5,909 nucleotides of DNA, from contig JBBQJF010000337.1 in assembly GCA_038325665.1 (NCBI GenBank), positions 1 through 5,909 of the forward strand. The letters run 5' to 3'. How positions within the stretch are numbered: position 1 is the first letter of the stretch; each line of letters opens with the position of its first letter. A model generated the notes under the pieces. The model was not told the DNA's origin. It did not search any database and was given only the letters and a program-made list of their open reading frames with translations. Source of the DNA: CAUJGQ01 sp038325665. GTDB taxonomy: Bacteria; Chloroflexota; Dehalococcoidia; CAUJGQ01. Below, piece after piece: positions 4,996 to 5,909 of this stretch. The position numbers were made by a program, and so were the translations under genes.

Positions 4996-5909
4996 ATGAC
5001 CGCCGAGCACGACACGCCGTCGAACGAATCCAGCGACTGGCGGGAGCGGCCGCCGATGCAGTTTGGCGTGCTCCAGTTCTTCTCGTGGCCGAACCGCAAT
5101 GTGCCGCTGCCCACGATCTACGCCCGGGCGCTGGAGCGGATCGACATGATGGAGCGCAGCGGCGGCTATGAGGCAGTGTGGCTGGCGGAACACCACTTCA
5201 ACACCTACTCGGTGTGTCCGTCGGTGCACATGATGGGCATGCTGGTGGCCGCCCGAACCGAACGGCTGCGGATCGGCACCGCCGTCTCGGTCGCGCCGAT
5301 GTATCATCCCCTGCGACTAGCCGAGGAAGTCGCCCTTCTTGACGTGCTCTCCGGCGGCCGCGTGAACTGGGGCGCGGGTCGCGGAAACGACCCGGTCGAA
5401 TTCGGTGTGTTCGGCCTCGACCGCGACAGCAGCTACGCCCACTTCCGTGAGAACGTGGATGTTGTACTGCGGGCCTGGCGCGACGAACGGCTGACCTACG
5501 AGGGCGAGTTCATCCAGGTCCATGATGTCGAGGTGCTGCCCAAGCCGTTGCAGAAGCCACACCCGCCGGTGTGGGTCGCCGCCTCGTCACCCGACGCTAT
5601 CGAGTGGGCGGCCTCGGCCGGACATGCGATCCTGATGGACCCGCACTCATCCCACGTCGATATCGGCCGCAAGCTGGCGATGTACCGCGCGGGGATGGCC
5701 GCCGCCGGCCATCGCACCGACGGTCGCACGACCCCGATCGCTCGTCTGATCGCGGTCGCGCCGACCGACGCCGAGGCGCGTGAGGTCGCCCGCCGCGGCG
5801 CGCAATGGACCGTCAGCGCCTATGCCAATCCGTCCCGGCGCGCGCTTGTCCCCGGCCAGCCGCTGGAGCCGGCACGGAGCGACGCCGCTCCCGTCGATCC
5901 GGTCGAGCG
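4996..5909 (+). CDS. LLM-class (bacterial luciferase-like) flavin-dependent oxidoreductase, C-terminus cut by the window end
   Basis: An open frame from ATG 4996 has no stop before the window end, giving 304 complete codons; AGGGGA (4985-4990) lies five bases upstream. After a polar leader (1-20), MQFGVLQFFSW (21-31) is the first barrel strand of the luciferase-like fold. It is followed by ERSGGYEAVWLAEHHF (53-68), a hallmark of luciferase-like monooxygenases, then VSVAPMYHPLRLAEEVALLD (97-116), SGGRVNWGAGRGNDPVEFGVFG (119-140), YEGEFIQVHDVEVLPKPLQKPHPPVWVAASS (168-198) and a following helix. These enzymes oxidise substrates with O2 using reduced FMN (some relatives use F420) supplied by a separate reductase; which cofactor and substrate apply here cannot be told. 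About 60-100 residues are probably missing. A start at Met21 lacks a ribosome site. The repeat and probable own promoter upstream make it likely a separate unit from the CoA genes. Confidence 0.92.
   Translation, partial: MTAEHDTPSNESSDWRERPPMQFGVLQFFSWPNRNVPLPTIYARALERIDMMERSGGYEAVWLAEHHFNTYSVCPSVHMMGMLVAARTERLRIGTAVSVAPMYHPLRLAEEVALLDVLSGGRVNWGAGRGNDPVEFGVFGLDRDSSYAHFRENVDVVLRAWRDERLTYEGEFIQVHDVEVLPKPLQKPHPPVWVAASSPDAIEWAASAGHAILMDPHSSHVDIGRKLAMYRAGMAAAGHRTDGRTTPIARLIAVAPTDAEAREVARRGAQWTVSAYANPSRRALVPGQPLEPARSDAAPVDPVE

Noticed and set aside
4694..4999. Plus-strand open frame of about 101 codons starting at an ATG that overlaps the CoA-transferase stop
   Set aside because: Almost all of it is a translation of the hairpin element (Pro/Gly/Ser/Arg-rich low complexity), it has no recognisable domain, and it runs into the start of the oxidoreductase gene. 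The ATGA overlap alone is not enough.

Overview
The window is GC-rich bacterial DNA with tightly packed genes, mostly on the plus strand. Nothing in it fixes the species. The gene families (a thiolase-like protein with a zinc-ribbon/OB-fold partner, paired CaiB/BaiF CoA-transferases, a luciferase-like monooxygenase, an SRPBCC protein) and the C/G-run intergenic repeat resemble what I know from Chloroflexota of the Thermomicrobia/Sphaerobacter type. An actinobacterium cannot be excluded. The phylum call is inference.

Layout: (1) 1-101, minus strand, the first 33 codons of an SRPBCC-type protein. (2) 102-351, a divergent intergenic region. (3) 352-1506, a 384-aa thiolase-fold protein, followed through an ATGA overlap by (4) 1503-1922, a 139-aa zinc-ribbon/OB-fold (DUF35-type) protein. 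(5) A 130-bp gap. (6) 2053-3336, a 427-aa family III CoA-transferase, followed through a GTGA overlap by (7) 3333-4697, a 454-aa second family III CoA-transferase. (8) 4698-4995, an intergenic region filled by a hairpin-rich element of about 156 bp with imperfect inverted ends, then a promoter-like -10 box. (9) 4996 to the window end, a luciferase-like (LLM) flavin-dependent oxidoreductase that runs off the edge.

The four central genes look like two co-translated pairs, each probably forming one enzyme. In the first pair the thiolase-fold subunit lacks the thiolase cysteines and has tyrosines where thiolases have catalytic His or Asn/His residues. This is the pattern of the Ltp2-ChsH2(DUF35) retro-aldolases rather than of a true thiolase. 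In the second pair the upstream CoA-transferase keeps the catalytic Asp (D177) but the downstream one has Tyr at the aligned position (Y204), suggesting a heteromer with one active subunit. The set (thiolase-like + Zn-finger + two unequal CoA-transferases) recalls the BbsB/BbsA/BbsE/BbsF components of the anaerobic toluene (benzylsuccinate) operon. Here it lacks, within the window, the dehydrogenase and hydratase genes of that pathway. A reasonable reading is a catabolic module that puts CoA on a carboxylic acid and later splits a CoA thioester by C-C cleavage. The substrate cannot be read from the sequence.
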